A stretch of DNA of 64,000 nucleotides from JAIBJN01 sp963784175 (GCA_963784175.1 CAWAQJ010000004.1:1-64000), one strand, 5' to 3'; shown: positions 34,169-42,616, counted from the stretch's first letter. Program-made: numbers and translations. Notes: generated from the sequence alone by a model not told the origin.

Positions 34169-34459
34169 ATGACCGACGACCTGTCTCTCCTCATCGACCG
34201 TCTCCGCTCTCTCGTCGACCATCCGGGCGACGAGCTCGGAGCGATCGAGCATACGTTGACGGACGGCTATGCCAGCGCGCTCACGCTGGAAGCCGAGCGA
34301 CGGCGCGCCGAGGGCAGGGTGCGCGAGCTGGCGGGGGACGCAGAAGGCCTCGGCGAGCAGCGGATCCTCAAGGTCCGCCTGGAGCAGATCGACGGGGAGC
34401 TGGCCGAGCTGCGCGGCCTGCTCGACTCGCTCGCCGCGACCTTGAAGACTCCGGTCTAG
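34169..34459 (+). CDS. Small hypothetical coiled-coil protein
   Basis: 96 residues, not recognised. Begins MTDDLSLLIDRLRSLVDHPG; residues about 35-90 are heptad-like and charged (LEAERRRAEGRVRELAGD, VRLEQIDGELAELRGLLDSL), consistent with a coiled coil. It ends 3 nt from the convergent response-regulator gene. Confidence 0.65.
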   Translation: MTDDLSLLIDRLRSLVDHPGDELGAIEHTLTDGYASALTLEAERRRAEGRVRELAGDAEGLGEQRILKVRLEQIDGELAELRGLLDSLAATLKTPV

Positions 34460-34462
34460 CGC

Positions 34463-35101
34463 TTAGACGATCCCGCTGCGGACGGCGTACACCGCCGCCT
34501 GGATGCGGTTCTCGATCTGGAGCTTCATGAGGATGTTCGAGATGTGGTTCTTGACCGTCTTCGGGCTGATGAAGAGCTCGCGCGCGATCTCGGCGTTGTC
34601 CTTGCCGATGGCGATCAGGCGCAGGACCTCGAGCTCGCGCTCGGAGAGCTCGGTGCGGATCGTCCGCGCGGCCGCAACGTCGGCCGTCTGTGCCCGCAGG
34701 CGCTGGAGGAGCTTGGCGGCGATGTGCGGCGAGATGAGCGACTCCCCGCTGGCCGCGGCGCGGATGCCGGCGATCAGCTCGTCGATGGACGAGTCCTTGA
34801 GCAGGTAGCCACACGCGCCGGCCATGACGGCGTCCATCACATCCTCGTCGTCCACGGAGATGGTGAGGACGACGACGCGGGTGTGCGGCGCGATCGACGT
34901 GAGCTGCCGCGTCGTCTCGACCCCGGTGATACCCGGCATGTTCAGGTCCATGACGACGACGTCGGGCGCCAGCTCGCTGACGAGGCGCAGCGCCGACTGG
35001 CCGTTGTCCGCCTCTCCGGCCACCTGGAGGCCCTGCTCCTCGAGGAGACTTCGCAGCCCGCTCCGGAAGAGATCGTGGTCGTCCACGAGAAGCACGCGCA
35101 A
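34463..35101 (-). CDS. NarL/FixJ-family response regulator
   Basis: 212 residues. Receiver domain with acidic pocket (VDDHD) and phospho-acceptor Asp about 52 in VVVMDLNMPG, conserved Lys in GYLLKDSS; LuxR-type helix-turn-helix with LSERELEVLRLIAIGKDNAE and PKTVKNHISNILMKL. TTG start behind GAGGG. No histidine kinase is adjacent, so the partner must be elsewhere. Expected to be a DNA-binding transcription factor. Confidence 0.93.
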   Translation of the reverse strand: MRVLLVDDHDLFRSGLRSLLEEQGLQVAGEADNGQSALRLVSELAPDVVVMDLNMPGITGVETTRQLTSIAPHTRVVVLTISVDDEDVMDAVMAGACGYLLKDSSIDELIAGIRAAASGESLISPHIAAKLLQRLRAQTADVAAARTIRTELSERELEVLRLIAIGKDNAEIARELFISPKTVKNHISNILMKLQIENRIQAAVYAVRSGIV

Positions 35102-35223
35102 GCCCTCGAGTTGCTTCTCCGGACGCCGATCCTCGGCGGCTGACGTGATGAGCCCCTTTCGTCGCTTCTGAGCGGACGCGACGATTGTAGTCGGGCGCGG
35201 AACCTAGTGAAACCTGACGGCGA

Positions 35224-36309
35224 CTAGTGGATGGTGATCGTGACGACCTTGCGGCCCCATTCGAGCGCCTGTGAGCACTTGGGGAACCAGACGTCGATCA
35301 TCGCGCCGCGCACCGCGGAGCCCGTGTCCGCGGCCACGCCCTCGCCGTAGCCCGGGATCGTCATCGTCGTGCCGAGGGGGATGACGGCGGGATCCACGGC
35401 GACGACACCCCAGCCCGTCGGAATGCCGGTGGACGTGCGCCCACGGAGGCAGTAGCCGGTCGACGAGACGGTCATGCGCGTCCCGGCGGCGGGCGGGCCG
35501 GTCGGGGCCGGGGCCGGCGCCGAGACGGGTGTCGGCGTCGCGCCTCCCGAGCTTTCTTCGGCGCCCTTGCGCTCGGCGGCAGCGGCCTGGCCCGTCAGGC
35601 GCGCGATCGCGGCGTCCGTCAGAGCCTGCTGCTGCTCGAGCTCCGCGAGATATCCGGCGCGCTCCGCCCGCGCGCCCGCGAGCGCCGAGCGCTCGGCGGC
35701 CGCCTCGTCGACGACGACCTCGAGCGCGGCCTGGCGCTCCTCGAGCGTCTGGAGGGAACGCCTGAGCTCGCCTCGCGCTCGCCGCACCTGGGCGAGGATC
35801 GAAACGTCCTGGTCGGCTACGCGGCCGAGCCCGTCGAGCGCCGTCAGCGCCTCGTCGAGGGACTCTGCGCCCAGCAGGACGGCCAGCGGGTCGACCTCGC
35901 CTTCGACGTACAGGGTCTGGAGCCGCCTCGCGAGCCCGCGCTCTGCCGCCCGCAGGGTGCTGCGGGCGATCGTCAGATGGCGCCTGGCCGAAGCCTCCTC
36001 GTCCTCGAGGCGCTCCTGCTTGCTCCTGAGGGCCGCGAGCCGGGCCTCGGCGCCGGCGAGCCTGGTCTCGAGCGCGTAGAGCTCGAGGAGGGCCGCGTGA
36101 GCCTCGGCTGCGATACCGGTGCTCTGCGCGCGAAGCCGCTCGGCCTCGCTGCGCAGCGAAGCGGGATCGTCGGCACGCGCCACCGAAGAGGCGAGGAGCG
36201 CGGCCGTGAAAAGGAGAGCCAGCGCCGCGAACCGGGTCCATGGTCGTAAGCCACCCGAGCGCACGAAGGGAGGCACCCTACCAGCGGGAGCGGCCCGCCG
36301 GGCACGCAT
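35224..36309 (-). CDS. Secreted coiled-coil protein with C-terminal 3D domain
   Basis: About 361 residues. Signal peptide core FAALALLFTAALLASSVARA, a long coiled coil (LYVEGEVDPLAVLLGAES within it), a Pro/Ala linker, then a 3D domain: STGYCLRGRTSTGIPTGWG, PLGTTMTIPGYGEG and ADTGSAVRGAMIDVWF carry the three Asp. 3D/RlpA-like domains act on peptidoglycan as lytic transglycosylases or stationary-phase muralytic factors. Start is unsure (ATG 36333, ATG 36309 or GTG 36276). The coiled coil is paralogous to that of the divergent NlpC/P60 neighbour. Confidence 0.85.
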   Translation of the reverse strand: MRARRAAPAGRVPPFVRSGGLRPWTRFAALALLFTAALLASSVARADDPASLRSEAERLRAQSTGIAAEAHAALLELYALETRLAGAEARLAALRSKQERLEDEEASARRHLTIARSTLRAAERGLARRLQTLYVEGEVDPLAVLLGAESLDEALTALDGLGRVADQDVSILAQVRRARGELRRSLQTLEERQAALEVVVDEAAAERSALAGARAERAGYLAELEQQQALTDAAIARLTGQAAAAERKGAEESSGGATPTPVSAPAPAPTGPPAAGTRMTVSSTGYCLRGRTSTGIPTGWGVVAVDPAVIPLGTTMTIPGYGEGVAADTGSAVRGAMIDVWFPKCSQALEWGRKVVTITIH

Positions 36310-36356
36310 CGTTCGAGAAGGTCTGTCCCCCATCTGTCGGCGAGGATGTACCCCGT

Positions 36357-36386
36357 TTGCCGTTCGTCCAACACCCCTGTTACCAT
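36357..36386 (+). promoter_or_regulatory. Promoter for the NlpC/P60 gene
   Basis: TTGCCG (36357-36362), 18-bp spacer, TACCAT (36381-36386). The transcript would start near 36393, leaving a leader of about 60 nt before the presumed start of the hydrolase. The leader contains two short out-of-frame ORFs opening near 36386 and 36408. Confidence 0.45.
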
Positions 36387-36451
36387 GCCCGGCTTGTGCT
36401 GGCGCCGGGCCCGTTGTATGCGCCGACACCGTCCCTCGCCAGGGGCTAGGT

Positions 36452-37504
36452 ATCCGACCGACTAAACACGTCCCCCTCATCCTGCTGCTCGCGCTGGCGG
36501 TGCTCCCGCTGGCGGAGCCGGCTGTCACGGCTCCCCCTCAGATCGAGGCGAAGCAGGCTGAGGCTCAACAGGTTCTGGCGCAGATCCAGCAGATGGACGC
36601 GGATCTCAGCCACGTCATCGAGGCGTTCAACGCCGAGCAGATCGAGCTGGACCAGATCAAGGCCGAGCAGAAGGCCAACGACCGGCGCCTGAGGATCGCG
36701 CGCTCCAACCTCGGGAACGCGCAGGGCAACCTCGAGGCGCGCCTCGTCGACCTGTACGTGAACGGGAGCCCCGATCTCGTCGAGATCATCCTGGGCTCCT
36801 CGAGCCTGGACGAGATCCTCGACGGGATCGAGTCCGCCGGCCGCGTCACCGACCAGGACGCGCAGATCCTCCGCGAGGTTCGCCACTTCAAGAAAGAGGT
36901 CAAGGAGCGGAAGGCGAAGCTCGCCAAGGCGCGCCAGCGCCAGGAGGAGATCGTCGCCGCGCAGGAGGCCAAGCGCAACGAGATCGAAGCGGCCTTGCAG
37001 CAGCGCGAGGAGCTCTACAACTCGATCAAGGACCAGATCGCCGACCTCGAGGCGGAAGAGCGCCGTAGGCAGGCTCGGATCAATGCCGCCGCGGAGGCCC
37101 GGGTGGCGGCGCCCTCCTCAGGGGGCGGCGACGCGCCGACCGGCGCGCCTCCCGGGCAGTACGGCGGCGTCGTCGGGATCGCGATGCAGTACCTGGGCAC
37201 CCCGTACGTGTGGGGCGGCGCGTCGCCGAGCGGCTTCGACTGCTCGGGCTTCGTGATGTACGTCTTCTCGCAGGTGGGCGTCTCGCTCCCGCACAACGCG
37301 GCGATGCAGTACGGCTACGGGAGCGCGGTCTCGCGCTCCGAGCTCCAGGCGGGCGACCTCGTCTTCTTCAACGGCCTGGGGCACGTCGGGATCTACATCG
37401 GCGGCAACCAGTTCATCCACTCGCCGCACACGGGCGACGTGGTGAAGATCTCCTCCATCACCGGGTGGTACGAAGACACCTGGTACGGCGCCCGCCGCCT
37501 GTAA
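36452..37504 (+). CDS. Secreted coiled-coil NlpC/P60 peptidoglycan hydrolase; start codon unresolved
   Basis: About 350 residues. Signal peptide VPLILLLALAVLPLAEPAVT, a coiled coil (about 30-225, with LYVNGSPDLVEIILGSSS), a Gly/Pro linker and an NlpC/P60 domain: YLGTPYVWGGASPSGFDCSG holds the catalytic Cys, GLGHVGIYIGGNQFIHSP the His residues. Likely cuts peptide stems, as RipA-type enzymes do. No ATG, GTG or TTG lies in frame between the promoter and the signal peptide; AGGGG (36441-36445) is spaced 6 nt before an ATC at 36452, used here as a placeholder. Confidence 0.85.
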   Translation: MRPTKHVPLILLLALAVLPLAEPAVTAPPQIEAKQAEAQQVLAQIQQMDADLSHVIEAFNAEQIELDQIKAEQKANDRRLRIARSNLGNAQGNLEARLVDLYVNGSPDLVEIILGSSSLDEILDGIESAGRVTDQDAQILREVRHFKKEVKERKAKLAKARQRQEEIVAAQEAKRNEIEAALQQREELYNSIKDQIADLEAEERRRQARINAAAEARVAAPSSGGGDAPTGAPPGQYGGVVGIAMQYLGTPYVWGGASPSGFDCSGFVMYVFSQVGVSLPHNAAMQYGYGSAVSRSELQAGDLVFFNGLGHVGIYIGGNQFIHSPHTGDVVKISSITGWYEDTWYGARRL

Positions 37505-37522
37505 CGCTCCCTTTCTGGACGA

Positions 37523-38974
37523 TTACCCCTCGATTCCGTGCCACGGGGTGACGATCACGTTGCGCGCCCGCGGCCGGCCGCCCAGGTGGATCAGCCGTGA
37601 CTCGACGTTGTTGGTCGTGTCCGCCTCGAAGAGCGTGCCGAGCGGGTTGACCTCGATGCGGGCGTAGTACCAGCCGTTCGGGAGGTTGGTGATGTCCCAG
37701 GACTGGCCCGGCACGGACTGGAAGTACGTGTCGCCCCAGCCGGCCTGCAGCACCTCGCGGACCCAGAGCGCCGAGCGCGAGCCGCACATGGTGCCGAGCC
37801 CGTCGAACGGCGACCAGTCGGCGCGCTCGACCGTGATGTCGATCGGATCCGTCGGCGCGAGGCAGAACGCCTGCTTGCGGCTCCTGACGACCTCCATGTC
37901 GAGCGCGTCGTGGAGCGTGAAGGAGGCGAACTGGAGGAAGTGCCAGTGGTTGTGTGCGGGATGCGGGTGGAACTGCATGTCGCCCACCAGCGCCCGGCCG
38001 ACCACGTTGCCGTCGGCGTCACGGAAGTACTGGTAGGCGTCCATGACCTCCTCGCCGGGGCGGCGGAAGCCCTCGACGACGAGCGGCGCCGGGCCGGCGT
38101 TCCACGGCGTGGAGGCGAACTCGAGGTAGTCGCGGCCGCGACGGGACATCGTGTTCATCGACCATGGCGGCAGCGCGACGAGGTCGGGGAGCGTGTCCGG
38201 GTCGGGGTCGGCGATGTCGGGTGCGGCGGTCAGGGCGCGCTGCGCGGGCGCAGGTCGAGCGGCGCCGCGGCCCATGCCCTCTCCGAAGCCGAAGCCCCCA
38301 CGGCGGTTCGTGACCGTCGCCGTGAAGACGAGCTGGGCGTCCGCATCCGGGATCTCGAGCAGATCGACGTAGCGCCGCGCGATCCGGATCGTGATCGTGA
38401 ACGTGCCCTGGCGCCGGAGACGGATCATCGGCGCCTCGAACTCGCTGCCGAAGGCGTGGGTGGCCCAGCCGCTGTCGATGCCCCAGACCATCCCCTTCGA
38501 GAAGGGGGAGAAGGCCCCGCACGAGGTCGGGTAGCGCGGGAGATCGGGGCCGGTGTCGTCGACCCGCTGGCGCTCCCAGCTGTTCGGGCAGAAGTTGAAG
38601 AGGCCACCGCCTGCCCACACGCCCTGCGAGTTCCTGACGGTGACCTGGACGAAGCCGGTGAGCCCGAACCAGCCGTCGAGGACGTCCTCGGGCAGGTCGC
38701 GCAGGACCATGCCCGTCACGGGGTCGACCTGGTCGATCCCGATCGGCGAGTCGTAGTCGGGCCGCGCGACGCGGAGCTCGAAGTCGCCGCCGGTCGCGGC
38801 GACCCACGCGCTCACGTCCATGGGTACCCAGCCGCCGGTGAAGCGCGGCAGCTTCACGGTGCCGCCTGGACCGGCGAGTTTCAGGCTCGGAGCCTGGGCG
38901 GACGCTCCGGCCGGCCAGGCGAGCACGGTGACTGCCGCGAGGGCAAGGACGACGAGCGAAAGACGTGTGCGCAT
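37523..38974 (-). CDS. Secreted bacterial lysyl-oxidase-like copper protein
   Basis: 483 residues. ATG behind GGGAGGAGAAC, signal peptide LVVLALAAVTVLAWPAGASA. The C-terminal half (about 265-483) is lysyl oxidase-like: LVALPPWSMNT start, HPHPAHNHWHFLQFASF with the HxHxH copper site, and GWGDTYFQSVPGQSWDITNL. The N-terminal half is unassigned, with several Cys and Trp. Bacterial family members are little studied; amine oxidation or matrix cross-linking is family-level inference. Confidence 0.85.
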   Translation of the reverse strand: MRTRLSLVVLALAAVTVLAWPAGASAQAPSLKLAGPGGTVKLPRFTGGWVPMDVSAWVAATGGDFELRVARPDYDSPIGIDQVDPVTGMVLRDLPEDVLDGWFGLTGFVQVTVRNSQGVWAGGGLFNFCPNSWERQRVDDTGPDLPRYPTSCGAFSPFSKGMVWGIDSGWATHAFGSEFEAPMIRLRRQGTFTITIRIARRYVDLLEIPDADAQLVFTATVTNRRGGFGFGEGMGRGAARPAPAQRALTAAPDIADPDPDTLPDLVALPPWSMNTMSRRGRDYLEFASTPWNAGPAPLVVEGFRRPGEEVMDAYQYFRDADGNVVGRALVGDMQFHPHPAHNHWHFLQFASFTLHDALDMEVVRSRKQAFCLAPTDPIDITVERADWSPFDGLGTMCGSRSALWVREVLQAGWGDTYFQSVPGQSWDITNLPNGWYYARIEVNPLGTLFEADTTNNVESRLIHLGGRPRARNVIVTPWHGIEG

Positions 38975-39108
38975 GAGTTCTCCTCCCACGGGGTGCGCCA
39001 ACAGTACGGAGCCGGAATACGAAAGAACACTCCCCGGAAGTCCTGCTCGGGAAGGGAAGCGCGCAAGGAGGGAGAATTTCCCTGGTCCCGCTAGGCTTTT
39101 CTCCTCTC

Positions 39109-39948
39109 ATGCGCACTATCTGGAACGGATCCATCAACTTCGGCCTGGTCAACATCCCGATCGGGCTTGCCGTCGCGCAGCAGCGCAAGGACGTGTCCTT
39201 CCGGACGCTCCACCGCGAGTGCGGGACGCCGATCAAGCAGAAGCGCTGGTGCCCGGTCCACGAGCGCGACGTGGAGGCCGACGAGCTCGTGAAGGGCTGG
39301 GAGTTCGCCAAGGGCCAGTTCGTCCTCGTCGAGGAGTCCGACCTCGAGGCCGTCGCCCTCACGCGCTCGCAGTCGATCGACATCAAGCGGTTCGTCTCGC
39401 TGGACGACGTCGACCCGATCTACTTCGACCGCGCCTACTACCTCTCACCGAGCGACGCAGCCGCCCAGCGGCGCCCGTACGTGCTCCTCCTGCGCGCGAT
39501 GCAGGAGGCGAACGTCGCCGCGATCGGGAAGTTCGTCCTCTGGGGCAAGGAGAACCTCTGCCTGATCCGCCCGCTCGGCGACGGGCTGGCCCTCGAGACG
39601 CTCTACTACGCCGAGGACATCCGTTCGCGCGAGGAGATCGACCAGGCCGTCTCGGAGACCGAGGTGGAGGAGCCCGAGCTCGAGATGGCCCGCCAGCTCG
39701 TGTCCAGCATGGTCGGCGAGTTCGACCCGGAGGAGTTCGTGAACGAGTACCGCGGCGAGCTCCGGGCGATGCTCGACGCCAAGCTCGCGGGCGAGGAGAT
39801 CACGGTGCCCGAGGCGCCCGCTCCTGCGCCGGTCATCGATCTCATGGAGGCGCTCAAGGCGAGCGTCTCTCAGGCGCAGAAGACCAAGGCCTCAGCGGCC
39901 AAGAAGACGCCTGCGCGGAAGAAGCGCGCGGCGTCCGGTTCGCGCTAG
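39109..39948 (+). CDS. ku: Non-homologous end-joining protein Ku
   Basis: 279 residues, bacterial homodimeric Ku. MRTIWNGSINFGLVNIPIGL and the YFDRAYYLSPSDAAAQRRPY and LYYAEDIRSREE blocks are diagnostic; the core ends near residue 235 and is followed by a Lys/Ala-rich tail (SAAKKTPARKKRAASG), as in DNA-binding tails of other actinobacterial Ku. No LigD/LigC-type ligase or primase is adjacent in this window. Confidence 0.96.
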   Translation: MRTIWNGSINFGLVNIPIGLAVAQQRKDVSFRTLHRECGTPIKQKRWCPVHERDVEADELVKGWEFAKGQFVLVEESDLEAVALTRSQSIDIKRFVSLDDVDPIYFDRAYYLSPSDAAAQRRPYVLLLRAMQEANVAAIGKFVLWGKENLCLIRPLGDGLALETLYYAEDIRSREEIDQAVSETEVEEPELEMARQLVSSMVGEFDPEEFVNEYRGELRAMLDAKLAGEEITVPEAPAPAPVIDLMEALKASVSQAQKTKASAAKKTPARKKRAASGSR

Positions 39949-39954
39949 TCCTAC

Positions 39955-40128
39955 CTAGGGTGTGGGCGGTGCCGGCGCGCCGGCCGCCTGCAGGTGCGCC
40001 TGAAAGAGGGTCTTGTCGATCTTGCCCTGGTAGATCGGGATGGACTCCTCGTAGCACACGCGTACGACCTCGTCGCGGTCGATCCCCAGCTCCTTCGAGA
40101 GCTCTTCGGGCGTCAGGTGATTGGGCAA
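39955..40128 (-). CDS. Small HTH-like protein
   Basis: 57 codons, not recognised as a named family. TTG start with a near-perfect AAGGAGG binding site 8-9 nt upstream. The sequence opens LPNHLTPEELSKELGIDRDE and continues VVRVCYEESIPIYQGKIDK then TLFQAHLQA; LTPEELSKELGIDRDEV looks like the first two helices of a helix-turn-helix. It converges on ku (6-nt gap). Its leader holds an intrinsic terminator, suggesting attenuation. Confidence 0.7.
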   Translation of the reverse strand: MPNHLTPEELSKELGIDRDEVVRVCYEESIPIYQGKIDKTLFQAHLQAAGAPAPPTP

Positions 40129-40157
40129 GGTTCGTCGCCTCCTTCGGCTCAGGGCGC

Positions 40158-40236
40158 AAAAAAGCCCGCCGGCAGGGCTCGGGCGGGCACGGTGCGCACA
40201 CTCAATTTTTCGGCAACGAAGCTCAACGGCTTCGTG
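40158..40236 (-). ncRNA. Structured leader or small RNA ending in an intrinsic terminator
   Basis: Read on the minus strand: hairpin ACGAAGC/GCTTCGT (40216-40235), about 27 nt of linker, then GCCCGCC/GGCGGGC (40164-40188) followed by six T (40163-40158). No minus-strand gene lies upstream to be terminated, so this is either an attenuator in the leader of the HTH-like gene at 40128 or an independent small RNA. A clear promoter was not found. It overlaps the upstream region of the plus-strand hydrolase. Confidence 0.5.
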
Positions 40237-40275
40237 CTCCTTCTTCGACCATGGTCACAGGATACGGTTTCCGGG

Positions 40276-41137
40276 GTGACCTCGGCAACGCTCCTTCGGG
40301 GGTTCGAGCGGAAGGTCGAGGAGATCGCCGGGCTCCGGACGCGCTACTGGGTCGGCGGTGACGGGCCGCCGCTCGTCCTCGTCCACGGGCTCGGCGGCGC
40401 CGCGTGGAACTTCACCGACCTCGGTCCGCTCCTGGCGGCGCGGCACCGCGTTCTCGTTCCCGACCTGCCCGGCCACGGCGGGACCGAGCCGCTGCCGCAG
40501 CTCGAGAGCCTGTCCGACCTCGCACTGCACGTCGCCGCGGTCATCGAGCACGAGGACATGTCGCCGGCGGCGGTGCTCGGGTACTCGATGGGCGGGCCGG
40601 TCGCGCTGCGCCTTGGCGTCGAGCGGCCCGAGGCCGTCTCGTCGCTGGTTCTCGTCGCAGCCGCCGGGATCGTGTCCACGACCCGGCGCGCCGAGGTCTG
40701 GCTCGCCGCGATCTCGGCTCTGCGACCTGCGCGGAAGGTGGCGCGGTTCCGCTTTCTCCTGGCCAGGCGGCCGAACCTGCGCGCTCCGATCTTCGGCTAC
40801 TGGGGCGCGGATGACCCGAGCGTCCTCTCCCCGGAAGCCGTGGTCGGCTTCCTCGCGGCGCAGCCGGAGCACACGGACGTCGAAGGGGCGGCGCGGGCGC
40901 TCCTGAAGGACGACCCAAGGCCGGACCTTGCGGGCGTGACGTGCCCGACGGCGGTCGTCTGGGGCGCCCGCGACCGGTTGATCCCGCTCGAGGACGGCTT
41001 CGAGTACGCACAGGCGTCTGCGCTGCCCGCTGCGCGTGCTCCCGGCGGCGGGCCATCTCCTCGTCGGGGAGTGCCCGGAGGAGCTCGCAGCGGTCGTCGA
41101 AGAGCTCCTTGCAACGACTCGGTCCTCGGCGGTGTAG
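40276..41137 (+). pseudogene. Alpha/beta hydrolase, frameshifted near 41012
   Basis: Family-length hydrolase of about 287 residues if one base is removed. PPLVLVHGLGGAAWNFTDLG oxyanion region, nucleophile elbow GYSMGGPVAL, Asp in VVWGARDRLIPL. After GFEYA the frame is lost; the continuation RCPLRVLPAAGHLLVGECPE with the catalytic His lies one frame over and ends at TAG 41135-41137. Removing A41012 restores the family-like end. GTG start. Sequencing error or a genuine recent lesion cannot be told apart here. Confidence 0.8.
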
Positions 41138-41145
41138 ATCCCTGT

Positions 41146-41741
41146 GTGAGAGCCCTGCTCGCCCTCGTCGCCGTGCTCGCCCTCACGGCGTGCGGTGGTG
41201 ACGAGGAGGGCGCGCCGCCGACGAGCAGCGAGGCGTCCCCTGCGGGGCTCACGGCAGCCGGCTGCCCCGTCGACGACCGCCAGGCCTGCGCAGCGGGCGG
41301 CCTCGGCCGCGACGGCCCTGGAGGAGGGAGACATCGCCCGCCTGGTCGAGCTGAGCTACGCGGACACCTTCGTCTGCGACGACCTCCCGGCAGAGGTGTT
41401 CCCCGACTGCTCGCCGGGGGCGACCCTCGAGGGCCATGCGGTCACAGGGGCCGACGGCAAGATCAGCGTTCTCGACGCGGAGGAGTACGAGGCACGGCTC
41501 GCGGAACTCGGCGACGCCACGGTCACCGGCATCGGAACGTGCGGACCCGACGACCCGGACCGCCGCTCGTACCACCTGGCTTTCTGGGCCGCGGACGAGG
41601 GCGGGTCGCTGGAGCTGGTCAGGCGCGAGGGGGAGTGGTCGATCGGGATCGTCTACGCGGACTCGCTCGACGAACTGGAAGACCGTCTACGACGATCCGG
41701 AGTCCGAGCTGGCCTGCGGCAACGTCCAGCCCTGGGACTAG
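41146..41741 (+). pseudogene. Lipoprotein of unknown function, two frameshifts
   Basis: GTG start, signal peptide MRALLALVAVLALTAC with lipobox LTAC followed by GGDEEG, so a membrane-anchored lipoprotein. The body (ALEEGDIARLVELSYADTFV; SYHLAFWAADEGGSLELV) is reached only by skipping one G in the GGG at 41295-41297, and the end (NWKTVYDDPESELACGNVQP) by removing a base near 41672. The repaired protein is about 197 residues. No family recognised; DUF-type secreted actinobacterial protein. Confidence 0.65.
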
Positions 41742-42484
41742 ACCGGGTTCGGCAGGTCGACGAAGTCCCAGGCGAGCTCGAAGCGCTCGGCCAGCTTCGC
41801 GGTCAGCGCGCGCACGCCCAGGGTCTCGGTCGCGTAGTGGCCGCCGGCGATGAAGTGGACGCCGGCCTCCTTCGCCGCGTGCTTCGTCGGCTCGTCGGCC
41901 TCGCCCGTGACGAAGCAGTCGTATCCCTCCGCGGCCGCCTGTGCCAGGTAGCGCGCCGCGCCGCCTGAGCAAACCGCCACCCGCTCGACCACCTCGGGCC
42001 CGTAGGAGAAGACGAGCGGCATCCTGCCGAGCCGCTCCTGCACCCGCTCGGCCAGGTCGCTCACCGGAGCCGGGCGAGTGAGCCGTCCGCCGAAGCCCAG
42101 GCCGTCCGCGAAGCGCCCATCCTGCACGACGCCGAGCTCCTCGCAGAGGAGCGCGTTGTTGCCCACCTCCGGATGGGCGTCGAGCGCCAGGTGGTAGGCC
42201 ACGAGGCTCAGGTCGGCGTCGAAGAGCGCCCGCAGCCGCTCGCGCATGACGGGCCCGACGACGCGCGGCTCCTTCTCCCAGAAGAGGCCGTGATGGACGA
42301 GCACGAGCTGTGCGCCGGCCTCCGCGGCGCGCTCGAACAGCTCCCGGGAGGCGGAGACGCCGCAGACGATCTTGTGCACCTCCTCGGCACCGACGACCTG
42401 GAGGCCCATCGGCCCGTAGTCGGGATAGGAGGCGAGATCGAGGTACTCGTTCGCCCAGGCTACGACCTCGTCGCGTGCCGGCAT
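41738..42484 (-). CDS. Nif3-like dinuclear metal centre protein (YqfO/YbgI family)
   Basis: 248 residues. LVLVHHGLFWEKEP and the C-terminal AGGHYATETLGVRALT supply the metal-binding His/Glu; CSGGAARYLAQAAAEGYDCF and VTGEADEPTKH are typical of the family. Some members have GTP cyclohydrolase type 1-like annotations, but the true activity is unsettled. ATG start; 22 nt from the divergent tRNA. Confidence 0.93.
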   Translation of the reverse strand: MPARDEVVAWANEYLDLASYPDYGPMGLQVVGAEEVHKIVCGVSASRELFERAAEAGAQLVLVHHGLFWEKEPRVVGPVMRERLRALFDADLSLVAYHLALDAHPEVGNNALLCEELGVVQDGRFADGLGFGGRLTRPAPVSDLAERVQERLGRMPLVFSYGPEVVERVAVCSGGAARYLAQAAAEGYDCFVTGEADEPTKHAAKEAGVHFIAGGHYATETLGVRALTAKLAERFELAWDFVDLPNPV

Positions 42485-42506
42485 TCCGGGTACCCTATGG
42501 CGGGTT

Positions 42507-42580
42507 CGGGGTGTAGCGCAGCCTGGTAGCGCGCGCCGTTCGGGTCGGCGAGGTCCCCGGTTCGAATCCGGGCACCCCGA
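42507..42580 (+). tRNA. tRNA-Pro (anticodon CGG)
   Basis: Full cloverleaf: acceptor CGGGGTG/CACCCCG, D-stem GCGC/GCGC with GCCTGGTA loop, anticodon stem CGCCG/CGGCG with loop TTCGGGT (anticodon CGG at 42541-42543), T-arm CCCCGG-TTCGAAT-CCGGG. Discriminator A at 42580. CCA is not encoded. Confidence 0.96.
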
Positions 42581-42590
42581 CTGGGGAGGA

Positions 42591-42610
42591 GGGCCGCAGC
42601 GGCGGCCCTT
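42591..42610 (+). terminator. Hairpin after tRNA-Pro
   Basis: GGGCCGC-AGCG-GCGGCCC, perfect 7-bp stem followed by TT. Lies 10 nt after the tRNA and 6 nt before the convergent CoA-binding gene's stop, so it may serve both directions. The T-tract is short. Confidence 0.55.
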
Positions 42611-42616
42611 CGAGCC

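Noticed and set aside
36387..36452. c-di-AMP (ydaO-type) riboswitch before the NlpC/P60 gene
   Set aside because: The leader is only about 60 nt and none of the conserved ydaO segments is visible.
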